A stretch of DNA of 41,036 bases from UBA7862 sp050872785 (GCA_050872785.1 JBNMHO010000008.1:1-41036); one strand, 5' to 3'; shown: positions 15,096 through 23,296, counted from the first letter of the stretch. Notes: generated from the sequence alone by a model not told the origin. Numbers and translations are program-made.

Positions 15096-17135
15096 TCACA
15101 CGTCAAGGTCACTGACGAGTGTTGCGTTTTCTTCGATGAAACTGCGTCTGAGTTCTGGGTTTTCGCCCATAAGAGTGTTAAATATTGCGTCTGCTTCAAC
15201 TGCGTCTTCCATTTTAACTTGCAACATTGTTCTGTGTTCTGGGCTCATAGTTGTTTCCCAAAGTTGGTCGGAAGTCATCTCTCCCAATCCTTTGTAACGT
15301 TGGATATTAACTGGCTTGCCCGCAAGACGAGCGAGTTCTGCGTTAAGTTCGTCATCGTTATAAAAATACGCCACATTTTTGTTACATTCCACTTTGTAAA
15401 GAGGTGGCTGAGCGATATACACGTGACCAAGTTCAAGTAGTGGTCGCATAAATCTATAGAAGAATGTCAAGAGCAAAATTCTAATATGGCTGCCGTCAAC
15501 ATCAGCATCGGTCATGCAAATAATTTTGTCATAACGGAGTTTGCTTTCGTTGAATTCGTCATGAATTCCGCACCCAAAGGCTGTAATCATGGCTTTAATT
15601 TCTTCGTTTTCAAGAACTCTTGAAAGTCTTGCTTTCTCGACGTTCAAAATTTTACCTCTAAGTGGCAAAATGGCTTGGAAACGTCTATCTCTGCCTTGTT
15701 TTGCTGTTCCGCCAGCACTGTCGCCCTCAACTAGGAATATTTCGCAATGGCTTGGGTCTTTTGAGGTGCAATCGGCAAGTTTGCCTGGGAGAGTTGTCGT
15801 TTCAAGAACTCCTTTTCTTCGTGTAAGTTCCCTTGCGTTCCTTGCTGCTTCCCTAGCACGCTGAGCGGTGAGAGATTTCATAATAAGTTCCCTTGCAATG
15901 TTTGGGTTTTCCTCAAGATAGTCGCCAAAGTTTTCTATCATAACTTTTTCCACAAGTGCACGCATAAAGGAGTTGCCGAGTTTGGTCTTTGTTTGCCCTT
16001 CAAATTGTGGGTCTTGAAGTTTGACGGAGATGACGGCGGTTAAGCCCTCTCTGCAGTCCTCGCCCGACAATTTTTCGTTTGGTTTGAGCATTTTGTTTTT
16101 GGTTGCGTAGTCTGTAATGACCTTTGTAATGGCGTTTTTAAAGCCCACAAGGTGTGTGCCGCCCTCTTCGGTGTTAATGTTGTTTGCGTAGGCGTTTATA
16201 ACTTCGCTGTAACTGTCGTTGTATTGGAAACTTATTTCTACTTCGCTTGTTTTGTCAATTTTGTTGGCATAAAAGGCTTGTGGGAAAACTGTTTGTCTGC
16301 CTTTGTTCAAGAAATCGACAAATTCCACAATTCCGCCTTTAAATTGGAATATTTCGCTGCGTTCCTTGCCCGCACGTTTGTCTGTTAGAGAGATTGTAAG
16401 TCCTTTGTTCAAGAATGCAATTTCCCTAAAGCGAGATTTTAAAGTGTCATAATTAAATGTAGTTGTTTCAAAAATCATGTCGTCTGGGCGGAAGGTGATT
16501 GTTGTGCCACGAGAAACTGTGGAGCCAACAATTTTAAGTGGATATTGAGGAATTCCACGTTTGTATTCTTGTTGATAGTGATTTCCGTTTTGGAAGACGT
16601 CAACTTTAAGATATTCGCTGAGTGCGTTGACGCAAGATAACCCCACGCCGTGAAGTCCGCCAGAAATTTTGTAACCACTGCCACCGAACTTGCCGCCAGC
16701 GTGAAGTTTGGTCAAAACAACTTCAACTGCACTCTTGCCTTCGGTTTTGTGAATTCCCGTTGGAATTCCACGTCCGTTGTCTGCAACAGAAATGCCACCG
16801 TCATCAAGAATTGTGACATCAATGTTTGTGCAGTGACCAGCGATTGCCTCGTCAATGGAGTTATCTACAATTTCCACAACCAAGTGGTGAAGCCCACGTT
16901 CATCTGTGGAGCCGATATACATACCTGGTCTTTTCCTTACAGGTTCCAGCCCGTCAAGAACTTGAATGTCCTCTTCGGTGTATTTTGTGGTCTTTGTCAG
17001 TTCCCCTTCTTTTGCCTCCGCTTCGGAAAATTCCTTTTCATGTTCCGCAGCCCATTTTTCACTTTCTTCACGCTTAGCCTGCTCTAATCTTTCTCTTTCT
17101 TTTTGTTCTTCTTTAGACAGTTTTTCGTCAGCCAT
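15096..17135 (-). CDS. gyrB: DNA gyrase subunit B
   Basis: 679 aa. The ATPase subunit of gyrase. GHKL ATP site: EIVDNSIDEA (88-97), DNGRGIP (119-125), GGLHGVG (159-165). Toprim domain: EGDSAGG (470-476) and DADVDG. The C-terminal QRYKGLGEM is present. The first ~48 residues are a Glu/Lys-rich extension absent from most GyrB and likely helical; the SD AAGGGGA before this ATG supports it as real. The gene diverges from recF and leads the gyrB-gyrA operon. Confidence 0.97.
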   Translation of the reverse strand: MADEKLSKEEQKERERLEQAKREESEKWAAEHEKEFSEAEAKEGELTKTTKYTEEDIQVLDGLEPVRKRPGMYIGSTDERGLHHLVVEIVDNSIDEAIAGHCTNIDVTILDDGGISVADNGRGIPTGIHKTEGKSAVEVVLTKLHAGGKFGGSGYKISGGLHGVGLSCVNALSEYLKVDVFQNGNHYQQEYKRGIPQYPLKIVGSTVSRGTTITFRPDDMIFETTTFNYDTLKSRFREIAFLNKGLTISLTDKRAGKERSEIFQFKGGIVEFVDFLNKGRQTVFPQAFYANKIDKTSEVEISFQYNDSYSEVINAYANNINTEEGGTHLVGFKNAITKVITDYATKNKMLKPNEKLSGEDCREGLTAVISVKLQDPQFEGQTKTKLGNSFMRALVEKVMIENFGDYLEENPNIARELIMKSLTAQRAREAARNARELTRRKGVLETTTLPGKLADCTSKDPSHCEIFLVEGDSAGGTAKQGRDRRFQAILPLRGKILNVEKARLSRVLENEEIKAMITAFGCGIHDEFNESKLRYDKIICMTDADVDGSHIRILLLTFFYRFMRPLLELGHVYIAQPPLYKVECNKNVAYFYNDDELNAELARLAGKPVNIQRYKGLGEMTSDQLWETTMSPEHRTMLQVKMEDAVEADAIFNTLMGENPELRRSFIEENATLVSDLDV

Positions 17136-17175
17136 TTTCGTTCCCCTTTATATATATATAATATATTATGTATAT

Positions 17176-17204
17176 AATATAACATATATAATATGAAAAA
17201 ACAA
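17176..17204 (-). promoter_or_regulatory. Likely gyrB promoter
   Basis: On the minus strand, TTGTTT (17199-17204), a 17-bp spacer ending in TGT and TATATT (17176-17181). The surrounding TA-rich DNA offers other -10 candidates. Confidence 0.45.
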
Positions 17205-17488
17205 CAACATAAATCACTTTTTTCAAAATTTTTTTAGAAATTTTTTGTCGAAAAAAATCTAATAAAATAATTTTGCGTGTATTACACACACAATAAATCA
17301 ATAAATGGTTGAAAAGTCAGTTTTTCGTCCTTTTTCGAGCAATTCGACAAATCTCGCCCTTATGCCATTCTTTCTATGAAAATCATAATACCCACACACT
17401 CTGAATTATTTTAAAAAACGCAACACCTCAATTTTTTTAAAAAACACTCGAAAAATATTTTAAATGTATTTTAAAATTGGTGAAAATG

Positions 17489-17497
17489 TGTTAAAAT
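17489..17497 (+). promoter_or_regulatory. recF extended -10, predicted leaderless
   Basis: TGT-TAAAAT at 17489-17497 ends 6 nt before the recF ATG. No convincing -35 hexamer and no SD are present. Confidence 0.5.
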
Positions 17498-17503
17498 GAA
17501 AAC

Positions 17504-18595
17504 ATGATTATTGAAAAGGTTAAGTTAGAGAATTTTCGCAATTACAAATCGTGTGAAATTAAACTTGCTCCGGGGCTAAATGTGTTCAAAGGCAACAACG
17601 CTCAAGGCAAAACAAATTTCCTCGAGAGTGTGTATCTTAGCAGCATTGGCAAGTCACCAAAAACAAACAAGGAAAAGGACCTTATAAAATGGGGCAGCAA
17701 TTTTGCGAAGATTTATGTTAAAAGCAAAAAGAAATTTTATGACCAGACTATTGAACTTGTCCTAAATGAACAGATAAACAAAACAATAAAAATTAACGGC
17801 ATTGGCATAAAACGCATGGGCGACCTCATTGGCGAAATGCCCGTTGTGTATTTTGCACCAGACGAAATTGGACTTATTAAAGACGGACCCGCCGACAGAC
17901 GAAGATTTATGGACATTGACATAAGTCAACTGAACAAGTCATATTTTTATAATCTTCTTCGCTATGACAAAATATTAAACGAACGAAACAAACTTTTAAA
18001 GCAATCTAAAACACTTGAAGCACTGCACGACACCGTTGACCTTTGGGACACACAACTAAGTGACGTGGCAAGCAAGATTATTTTCCAAAGACTTTGGTTT
18101 TTGGATAAGATAAAAGAACCTGCAAAAGTTGTTCACCATAACATAACTTCTGGAAAAGAATACTTAAATGTGAAATATCAAGGGATAAACCTTCCAACCG
18201 TTCAAGAAATTAAGAATAAAATATATCAAAGTTACAAATCAAATCTCAAAAAGGACTTTGAATTTGGCTACACAACCATAGGCCCTCACAGAGATGACAT
18301 TGAAATTACAATAAACAATATAGACATAAGGAACTTTGGCTCGCAAGGGCAACAACGTCTTGCAACTTTATCTCTTAAAGTTGCAGAACTTGTTTTGTTT
18401 GAACAAGAACTGGGCGAAAAACCAGTGTTGCTTCTTGATGACGTCCTAAGTGAACTTGACACAAAACGCTGCCAAAACTTCCTAAAAGAGATTGAAAACT
18501 ATCAAACAATATTAACAACAACAAAGTTTACACGAAAACTTAGAGAATGTGACGCAATATTTCAAGTTAAAAATGCAGTAATCTCACGAATGTGA
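17504..18595 (+). CDS. recF: DNA replication and repair protein RecF
   Basis: A 363-aa SMC-like ATPase that loads RecA at gaps with RecO and RecR. Walker A GNNAQGKT (30-37), signature GSQGQQRLA (about 283-291) and Walker B LLLDDVLSELD are all present, and the length is typical. It lies upstream of dnaA and divergent from gyrB, whereas in most Firmicutes recF follows dnaN and precedes gyrB. The start is predicted to be leaderless. Its stop codon lies inside the terminator stem. Confidence 0.96.
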   Translation: MIIEKVKLENFRNYKSCEIKLAPGLNVFKGNNAQGKTNFLESVYLSSIGKSPKTNKEKDLIKWGSNFAKIYVKSKKKFYDQTIELVLNEQINKTIKINGIGIKRMGDLIGEMPVVYFAPDEIGLIKDGPADRRRFMDIDISQLNKSYFYNLLRYDKILNERNKLLKQSKTLEALHDTVDLWDTQLSDVASKIIFQRLWFLDKIKEPAKVVHHNITSGKEYLNVKYQGINLPTVQEIKNKIYQSYKSNLKKDFEFGYTTIGPHRDDIEITINNIDIRNFGSQGQQRLATLSLKVAELVLFEQELGEKPVLLLDDVLSELDTKRCQNFLKEIENYQTILTTTKFTRKLRECDAIFQVKNAVISRM

Positions 18596-18608
18596 GGTTA
18601 CTTTTTTT
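18578..18608 (+). terminator. Terminator of recF overlapping the stop codon
   Basis: GTAATCTCAC (18578-18587) pairs with GTGAGGTTAC (18592-18601), 10 bp with one G-T pair, followed by seven T. The TGA stop is within the stem. Confidence 0.8.
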
Positions 18609-18610
18609 AA

Positions 18611-18720
18611 CATTATAGCAACTGCGTTGCATTGTGGTCGCCAAGGCGACATGATAGTTCCCTTGCGGGAACATTATAATTTCCTTTCATGAAACATTGT
18701 TGGCTCTGCGAGGCAGTTTA
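18611..18720 (+). repeat. Family A hairpin array A2
   Basis: Five consecutive small hairpins separated by ATTATA/ATTGTG/ATGATA-type linkers: GCAAC-TGC-GTTGC, GTCGCC-AA-GGCGAC, GTTCCC-TTGC-GGGAAC, a TTTC..GAAA hairpin, and the cap GGCTCTGCGAGGCAG with TTTA. It begins right after the recF terminator, in the sense direction. Confidence 0.85.
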
Positions 18721-18737
18721 AATACAACTGGTTCAGG

Positions 18738-18771
18738 GTGTGTGCCTGCCCTTACAATGGGGGACCCACAC
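18738..18771 (+). repeat. Family C repeat, partial copy 3
   Basis: GTGTGCCTGCCCTTACAA followed by TGGGGGACCCACAC; GTGTG and CACAC at the ends can pair. It shares the opening words of copy 1 (4889) and the full element at 11979. Confidence 0.55.
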
Positions 18772-18879
18772 TTGAAACATATTTTGACAAATACAAAGGC
18801 ACACACAACAACCCAACTTTATATCATGATACAATATTCCTACAATAATATATATATTTTGACAAAATTGGTATATAAT

Positions 18880-18910
18880 CTCTACTTTTCGCTTATAGAG
18901 CGGGTTTTGT
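18880..18910 (+). repeat. Family D element (CGCTTATA..GCGG), copy 1
   Basis: CTCTACTTTTCGCTTATAGAGCGGG and following bases match the complement of 33041-33071 almost base for base, and the core matches 31848-31876 and 35465-35492. Confidence 0.6.
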
Positions 18911-19136
18911 CGAATTTATGGGGGAAAAAGAATATTTTGTGACATTGTAAGATATTTGATAAAAATATGTATTAAATTGCTACAAGCGGCTTAAACAGCG
19001 GAGTTTAGCGTTTATTAGGTAACAAAAACCCTAAAACCCACATTATTCGGCACTTTTAGAATTTATCCGACAAACTTCTCCCCTCAAAAACATTGTCAAG
19101 CAAATTTAACAACTTTTTTTATTTTTTATTTTTTCT

Positions 19137-19286
19137 TTTTTATTTCCATTTTGCTCTCATAGACAACTTTCGATAATCGCCTCCATTCTTATTTCTTCTT
19201 TTTTATTTCTTATCTTCTCTCGACCACTTTCGATAATCGCCTCCATTCTTATTTCTTCTTTTTTATTTTTTATTTCCATTTTGCCG
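19137..19286 (+). repeat. 60-bp direct repeat upstream of dnaA
   Basis: The block ACTTTCGATAATCGCCTCC plus a C/T-rich tail occurs at 19166 and again 60 bp later at 19226. A TTTTATTTCCATTTTGC word flanks the pair on both sides (about 19137-19153 and 19268-19284). CGATAATCG within the unit is nearly palindromic. It lies just upstream of the dnaA promoter. The rest of the recF-dnaA gap (18911-19136) is A/T-rich with nothing recognisable. Confidence 0.75.
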
Positions 19287-19315
19287 TTGACATTAAATAT
19301 TATTTATAGTAAAAT
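19287..19315 (+). promoter_or_regulatory. dnaA promoter
   Basis: TTGACA (19287-19292), 17 bp, TAAAAT (19310-19315). A second possible -10, TATAAT, follows immediately (19316-19321). Confidence 0.75.
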
Positions 19316-19339
19316 TATAATGTATATTTGGGGGTGCGT

Positions 19340-20689
19340 ATGAACAATGTGCTTTTTACACCGTGGAGCAAAGTGCTAAAAGATATGCAAGGCGTGGTGA
19401 CCGCAGTAAGTTACGACTTGTATATTAAAACTTTGGAACCCATTAAGTATGAAGATGGCAAACTCATTTTTCTAGCAACGACAGAAAACAACAAAAACCA
19501 ACTCCTCAAACTTCATTACAACAAGTTATACAACGCTTGCGAAAAATACTTTGGTCCTATTGAGGAACTTATCATTCTTGAACCAAACGAAGGCAAGGAA
19601 CTTTTGGAAGAAGTTAGGCAGGCGGAAGAGGAACTTAGAATTAAGCATGAGTTTGACGAAAAGAATAAACTCAATGAAAAATACACCTTTGACACCTTTG
19701 TTGTGGGGTCAAGCAATCAAGTTGTTTATTATGCGTGCAAAAATGTGGCGAAGAACCCTGGTAAGAACTTCAACCCACTCCTCATCTATGGCGGTGTGGG
19801 ACTTGGCAAAACTCACCTTCTTCACGCCATTGGCAACGACATAAGAAAGAACTTCCCTAAGATTAAACTTCTATACGTCACATGCGAGCAGTTTATGAAC
19901 GACTTTACAAGGGCTATTAGGGAAAAGACAAATGAGGCGTTTAGGAAAAAGTATCGTGACATTGACGTACTCATGGTGGACGACATTCAATTTATTGCCA
20001 ACAAGACGGGGACGCAAGAAGAGTTCTTCCACACATTCAATGACCTCTATCAGCACAACAAGCAAATTGTTCTTGCAAGCGACAAGCACCCAAGGAATAT
20101 GGAAACGCTGGAAGAAAGGTTGAAGTCACGTTTTGCAGGTGGGCTTATTCAAGACATTCAAAAACCAGACTACGAAACACGACTTGCCATTTTGGAAAAA
20201 AAGGTGATACTCGAAAACTACAATGTTGAACCAAACGTGCTTTGCTTTCTCGCTGAAAAGATTGATACAAATATTCGAGAACTGGAAGGCAGCCTAAATA
20301 AGGTGGTGTCACTTGCCATGCTTATGGGAAAACCTCAAGCAACTATGTTTGAAGCGGAAGAAGCATTAAAGGACATTGAGTTTGACCGCACGCAACATTT
20401 GACGGTGGATAGAATTATTGACCTTGTGTGCAAGTATTACAACGTCAAGCGCAGCGACCTTGTGGGCAAGAAGAAAAACAAGGAAATTGTTGACCCACGG
20501 CAAGTGTGCATGTATGTTGCAACGGAACTTTTGGACGTTCCTCTTATGACCATTGGCGAAAGCATGGGCGGCAGGGACCACACAACAGTTATGCACGCTA
20601 GGGATAAGATTGCAGACAACATGAGAAAGGACAAGGCTTTGAAGACGGAAATTGACGACCTCATTACCATGCTGAGAGCTGAAAGTTAA
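19340..20689 (+). CDS. dnaA: Chromosomal replication initiator DnaA
   Basis: 449 aa counted from ATG 19340, which has a GGGGGTG SD; an in-frame TTG at 19328 is less likely. Domain I is residues 1-80 and a short acidic linker runs 85-112. The AAA+ domain has Walker A GGVGLGKT (151-158) and Walker B VLMVDDIQF. The C-terminal DNA-binding helix-turn-helix has the signature MGGRDHTTVMHA. DnaA binds the boxes at 20705-21114 and opens oriC. The intervening domain II is short, as in many Clostridia. Confidence 0.98.
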   Translation: MNNVLFTPWSKVLKDMQGVVTAVSYDLYIKTLEPIKYEDGKLIFLATTENNKNQLLKLHYNKLYNACEKYFGPIEELIILEPNEGKELLEEVRQAEEELRIKHEFDEKNKLNEKYTFDTFVVGSSNQVVYYACKNVAKNPGKNFNPLLIYGGVGLGKTHLLHAIGNDIRKNFPKIKLLYVTCEQFMNDFTRAIREKTNEAFRKKYRDIDVLMVDDIQFIANKTGTQEEFFHTFNDLYQHNKQIVLASDKHPRNMETLEERLKSRFAGGLIQDIQKPDYETRLAILEKKVILENYNVEPNVLCFLAEKIDTNIRELEGSLNKVVSLAMLMGKPQATMFEAEEALKDIEFDRTQHLTVDRIIDLVCKYYNVKRSDLVGKKKNKEIVDPRQVCMYVATELLDVPLMTIGESMGGRDHTTVMHARDKIADNMRKDKALKTEIDDLITMLRAES

Positions 20690-20704
20690 GAAAAATGTGG
20701 AAAA

Positions 20705-21114
20705 AGTGGATAAGTTTGTCGAATTATGGGAAATAAAGAAAAGAGAAAAGTTGAAAAATTATCCACAATTTAAGGGTTGTCCACTAAAAATGTTGATAAG
20801 TTCCGCCCATAATGAAACGGAATAATGCGGAGAATATGGCTTAAAAAGTGACAAAATTTGAGTTATGCACATTTCCACCGCCCTACTATTAAACTTTAAA
20901 CTTGTATATTAGTATTGTATTCGTTATATAATAAAACCTATTGCGTTTTCCCCCGGCGGGCGAGTTATCAACAATTTCATGCACTTATCCACAATGGGTT
21001 TTCCCCAAGTTTTGAGAGTTATCAACAACTAAAAGTTGTGGTCAAGAAGGCTAAAACCCCGCAAAATAGCACAACATATTGTGGTGAGTGTGAAAAAAAA
21101 AAGAGTTATGCACA
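20705..21114. other. oriC: oriC: DnaA-box cluster between dnaA and dnaN
   Basis: Eight DnaA boxes (TTATNNACA-like): 20705-20713 (-, TTATCCACT), 20759-20767 (+, TTATCCACA), 20791-20799 (-, TTATCAACA), 20863-20871 (+, TTATGCACA), 20965-20973 (+, TTATCAACA), 20985-20993 (+, TTATCCACA), 21019-21027 (+, TTATCAACA) and 21106-21114 (+, TTATGCACA). A weaker TTGTCCACT is at 20777. An A/T-rich stretch (20885-20945) next to a CCCCGGCGGGCG cluster (20951-20962) and a box matches the unwinding-region layout known in Bacillus. Confidence 0.88.
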
Positions 21115-21159
21115 ATGAAGGCTCTACTATATATATTAAAAAATAAAGGAGAAGATTAA

Positions 21160-22266
21160 ATGAAAGTTACATGCGAAGGACTGGATTTGTCTGTGGCAAC
21201 TGCACAAGTTATCAAGGCAATATCCTCAAAGACAACAAACCCTGTTTTGGAAGGAATTAAGTTGACGGCAGAAAACGATACTTTGAAACTATCGGCAACT
21301 GACCTTGAACTTGCCATTGAAAAAACAATCAAAGCAGACGTTAAAGTGGAAGGAGAGGCAGTTGTCCCTGGGAAGTTTTTTTCGGAGTTTGTCAGAAAAC
21401 TTACAAACGATAAAATTGAACTTGAACTAAACGACAAAAACCAGCTTAAAATAAATTATACAGACAGCGAAAGCTACGTTCAATGCTACAATGTTAAGGA
21501 ATTCCCTAACCTAGAGATTTTGGGCGAGAGCGAATATTTTGTGGTGTCGAAAAAAGATTTCAAAACCTTGGTGGCAAAATCTATTTTCTCAACAGCACTT
21601 GACGACACCAGACCAATTTTGAAAGGCGTTTGCTTTGAAGTTGGTAAAACCGAAATTACAGCAGTTGGGCTTGACGGCTATAGACTTGCCCTTTGCAAAA
21701 AGAAAGTGAAGGAAAGCAGTGTGGAAACACGAATTGTCGTGCCAGCAAAGAGTTTGACCGAAATTTCAAAGTTCCTTGAAGACAGTGACGAAGATATTAA
21801 AATTTGCGTGCAGAAAAACTTCCTTATGGTGGATGTTGACAGCACAAAGATTATTTCCCGACTTATCGAAGGCGACTTCATCAACTACAGACAAATTGTG
21901 CCAAGCGAATTTTCAACCAGCATAATTATTTCACGCAATATGTTTGAAGAAGCAATAGAGAGGACTTCCATTTTGTCCAGAATAGACAGAAACAACCTTG
22001 TGAAGTTTGAAATAAGAGAAAAGATTTTGACCTTGACATCAAACTCCGACATTGGAAACATCAGAGAGAACATCGGCATTGCCCTAACCGGCAACGACCT
22101 CACCATTGCCTTCAACTCACGTTACTTTTCCGAAGGGCTCCGAACCATGAGTGACGAAGCAATAAAGATTTCGTTCAACACTCCATCAAGCCCATGTGTC
22201 GTGACACCAGTTGAGGGTGATGAATACTTGTATCTCATTTTGCCAGTCCGTATCATAACGCAATAA
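21160..22266 (+). CDS. dnaN: DNA polymerase III beta subunit (sliding clamp)
   Basis: 368 aa. The dimeric ring that tethers PolC/DnaE to DNA. It has three homologous clamp domains (about 1-118, 127-245, 246-368) and ends in YLILPVR followed by four more residues; the YLILPVR segment is the typical clamp C-terminus. The SD AAAGGAG sits upstream of the ATG. It follows oriC directly. Its TAA stop lies in the first hairpin of a family A array. Confidence 0.97.
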   Translation: MKVTCEGLDLSVATAQVIKAISSKTTNPVLEGIKLTAENDTLKLSATDLELAIEKTIKADVKVEGEAVVPGKFFSEFVRKLTNDKIELELNDKNQLKINYTDSESYVQCYNVKEFPNLEILGESEYFVVSKKDFKTLVAKSIFSTALDDTRPILKGVCFEVGKTEITAVGLDGYRLALCKKKVKESSVETRIVVPAKSLTEISKFLEDSDEDIKICVQKNFLMVDVDSTKIISRLIEGDFINYRQIVPSEFSTSIIISRNMFEEAIERTSILSRIDRNNLVKFEIREKILTLTSNSDIGNIRENIGIALTGNDLTIAFNSRYFSEGLRTMSDEAIKISFNTPSSPCVVTPVEGDEYLYLILPVRIITQ

Positions 22267-22466
22267 CTGCGTTATTCGTTCCCCGTTGGGGAAATGATAG
22301 CAACTGCGTTGCATGATATCTCTCTAGCGAGAGAATGATAGCACTGCGTGCATGATAGTTCCCTAAAGGAACTCGTCCACGAATGTGGACATAGTTTGTT
22401 CGCTCGTCCACGAATGTGGACATAATTTCCTTTTAGGAAACATTGTTGGCTCTGCGAGGCAGTTTA
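22262..22466 (+). repeat. Family A hairpin array A3 (longest)
   Basis: About ten hairpins in tandem: AATAAC-TGC-GTTATT (which contains the dnaN stop), TTCCCC-GTT-GGGGAA, GCAAC-TGC-GTTGC, TCTCTC-TAGC-GAGAGA, GCAC-TGC-GTGC, GTTCC-CTAAA-GGAAC, GTCCAC-GAAT-GTGGAC (twice), TTTCCT-TTT-AGGAAA and the cap GGCTCTGCGAGGCAG. ATGATA linkers separate many of them. Stems differ while pairing is kept. Confidence 0.88.
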
Positions 22467-22481
22467 ATTTTAAATAAATAC

Positions 22482-22509
22482 AATCCCCTTTGCGGGGATT
22501 TTTTATTTT
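22482..22509 (+). terminator. Terminator after dnaN
   Basis: AATCCCC (22482-22488) and GGGGATT (22494-22500) form the stem; a T-rich tract follows. It closes the transcript that would include array A3. Confidence 0.85.
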
Positions 22510-22546
22510 GCTCGAAAAAAGACGAAAAATTATATTTTCAACGATT

Positions 22547-22655
22547 TAGGGTTCCCAAAAATAGCAACGAAGTGAAATTTTTGGGATAGAGGAGAACACG
22601 CCCAAAGGACGAAAGATTGCGTAAGCAATCTGAGCAAAAGGGCGAGGTTCGACGA
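22547..22655 (+). repeat. Family B two-hairpin repeat, copy B1
   Basis: 109 bp. First hairpin TCCCAAAAAT/ATTTTTGGGA; second GCCC..GGGC enclosing AGATTGC-GTAA-GCAATCT; ends GAGGTTCGACGA. It differs from B2 (23144-23252) at only three positions. Confidence 0.88.
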
Positions 22656-22708
22656 ATTGACCGAAAAAAGACGAAAAAATGGATTTTCAATGAAATAATA
22701 AAAATGGC

Positions 22709-22806
22709 GGGGTCCCCGAAAGTAGCAGCATAGCGAAACTTTTGGGGTAGACGAGGAATTGACTGTCGGTTGAGTGGTTGCAAAAAGCAACCCGAATTAA
22801 CAGGCA
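22709..22806 (+). repeat. Family B repeat, copy B3
   Basis: CCCCGAAAGT/ACTTTTGGGG hairpin, then GGTTGC-AAAAA-GCAACC. Closest to B4 (8581-8677). The preceding GAAAAAAGACGAAAAA word also precedes B1. Confidence 0.75.
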
Positions 22807-22959
22807 AATTCCGAGGATTTTCGGTCAAACGACAAATATTGTCATATTTTTCCCTTTTTCTCAAAAAATTTTTTTTAAGCAAAAGTCCGCTATTTATGCG
22901 GGTTTTAGAGGTTCAAGAAAAAAAATAAAAAATTTTTTTAAAAAAAGTGACACTCATTC

Positions 22960-22988
22960 TTGACATTGGGTATTTTGTAGTTTACAAT
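22960..22988 (+). promoter_or_regulatory. Strong sigma-A promoter upstream of a structured leader
   Basis: TTGACA (22960-22965), 17 bp, TACAAT (22983-22988). Nothing coding follows for 330 nt. Confidence 0.7.
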
Positions 22989-22994
22989 GGATGT

Positions 22995-23100
22995 GTAAGG
23001 GTCGCAAGACAGTCTATTCTAGGTGTGACTTCTTCCCCCTTACAGGCGACATACTACAATCTTGCGTAGCATGCAATGCGGGACAGTATAGAACCAACAT
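22995..23100 (+). ncRNA. Possible structured RNA or long leader of the 314-aa gene
   Basis: Predicted start near 22995. TGTAAGGG (22994-23001) pairs with CCCTTACA (23037-23044). CGCAAGA (23003-23009) can pair with TCTTGCG (23060-23066), and overlapping GTCGC (23001-23005) with GCGAC (23046-23050), which gives alternative or pseudoknotted folds. It could be the leader of the gene at 23319 or a free RNA; it may also be a degenerate family C element. Confidence 0.35.
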
Positions 23101-23143
23101 ATTCCCAAATATACTTTTCATGAAGAATAAATTTAGAGTATAT

Positions 23144-23252
23144 TAGGGTTCCCAAAAATAGCAACGAAGTGAAATTTTTGGGATAGAGGAGAACACGCCC
23201 AAAGGACGAAAGATTGTGCAAACAATCTGAGCAAAAGGGCGAGGTTCGACGA
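23144..23252 (+). repeat. Family B two-hairpin repeat, copy B2
   Basis: 109 bp, 106 identical to B1. All differences fall in the inner hairpin, which here is AGATTGT-GCAA-ACAATCT. Confidence 0.88.
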
Positions 23253-23259
23253 AAAAAGA

Positions 23260-23296
23260 GGACCCCAAAAATTTCGTTTCACTACAATTTTTGGGA
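23260..23296 (-). repeat. Family B half element, copy B5
   Basis: Only the first hairpin (CCCAAAAATT..ATTTTTGGGG on the minus strand), oriented opposite to the adjacent B2 and ending 5 nt before the SD of the next gene. Confidence 0.6.

Larger units (their letters stand above)
17136..17503. other. gyrB-recF divergent intergenic region
   Basis: 368 bp of very A/T-rich DNA. Near gyrB it is almost pure alternating TA (17152-17195); further right are A/T runs and a TGTATTACACACACA word (about 17277-17291). It holds the two divergent promoters listed separately. I find no DnaA box here, so I do not regard it as the main origin. Confidence 0.6.

Noticed and set aside
17136..17503. Origin of replication between gyrB and recF
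   Set aside because: Very A/T-rich and at a strand switch, but without DnaA boxes; the cluster is at 20705-21114.
18697..18942. 81-aa open frame after recF
   Set aside because: Starts inside repeat A2 and runs through repeats C3 and D1; no SD.
22262..22466. CRISPR array
   Set aside because: The recurring units are short self-complementary hairpins with different sequences and tiny linkers, not identical repeats with unique spacers; no cas genes.
22517..22697. Independent direct repeat GAAAAAAGACGAAAAA before B1 and B3
   Set aside because: Probably only flanking sequence co-duplicated with family B, not a separate element.
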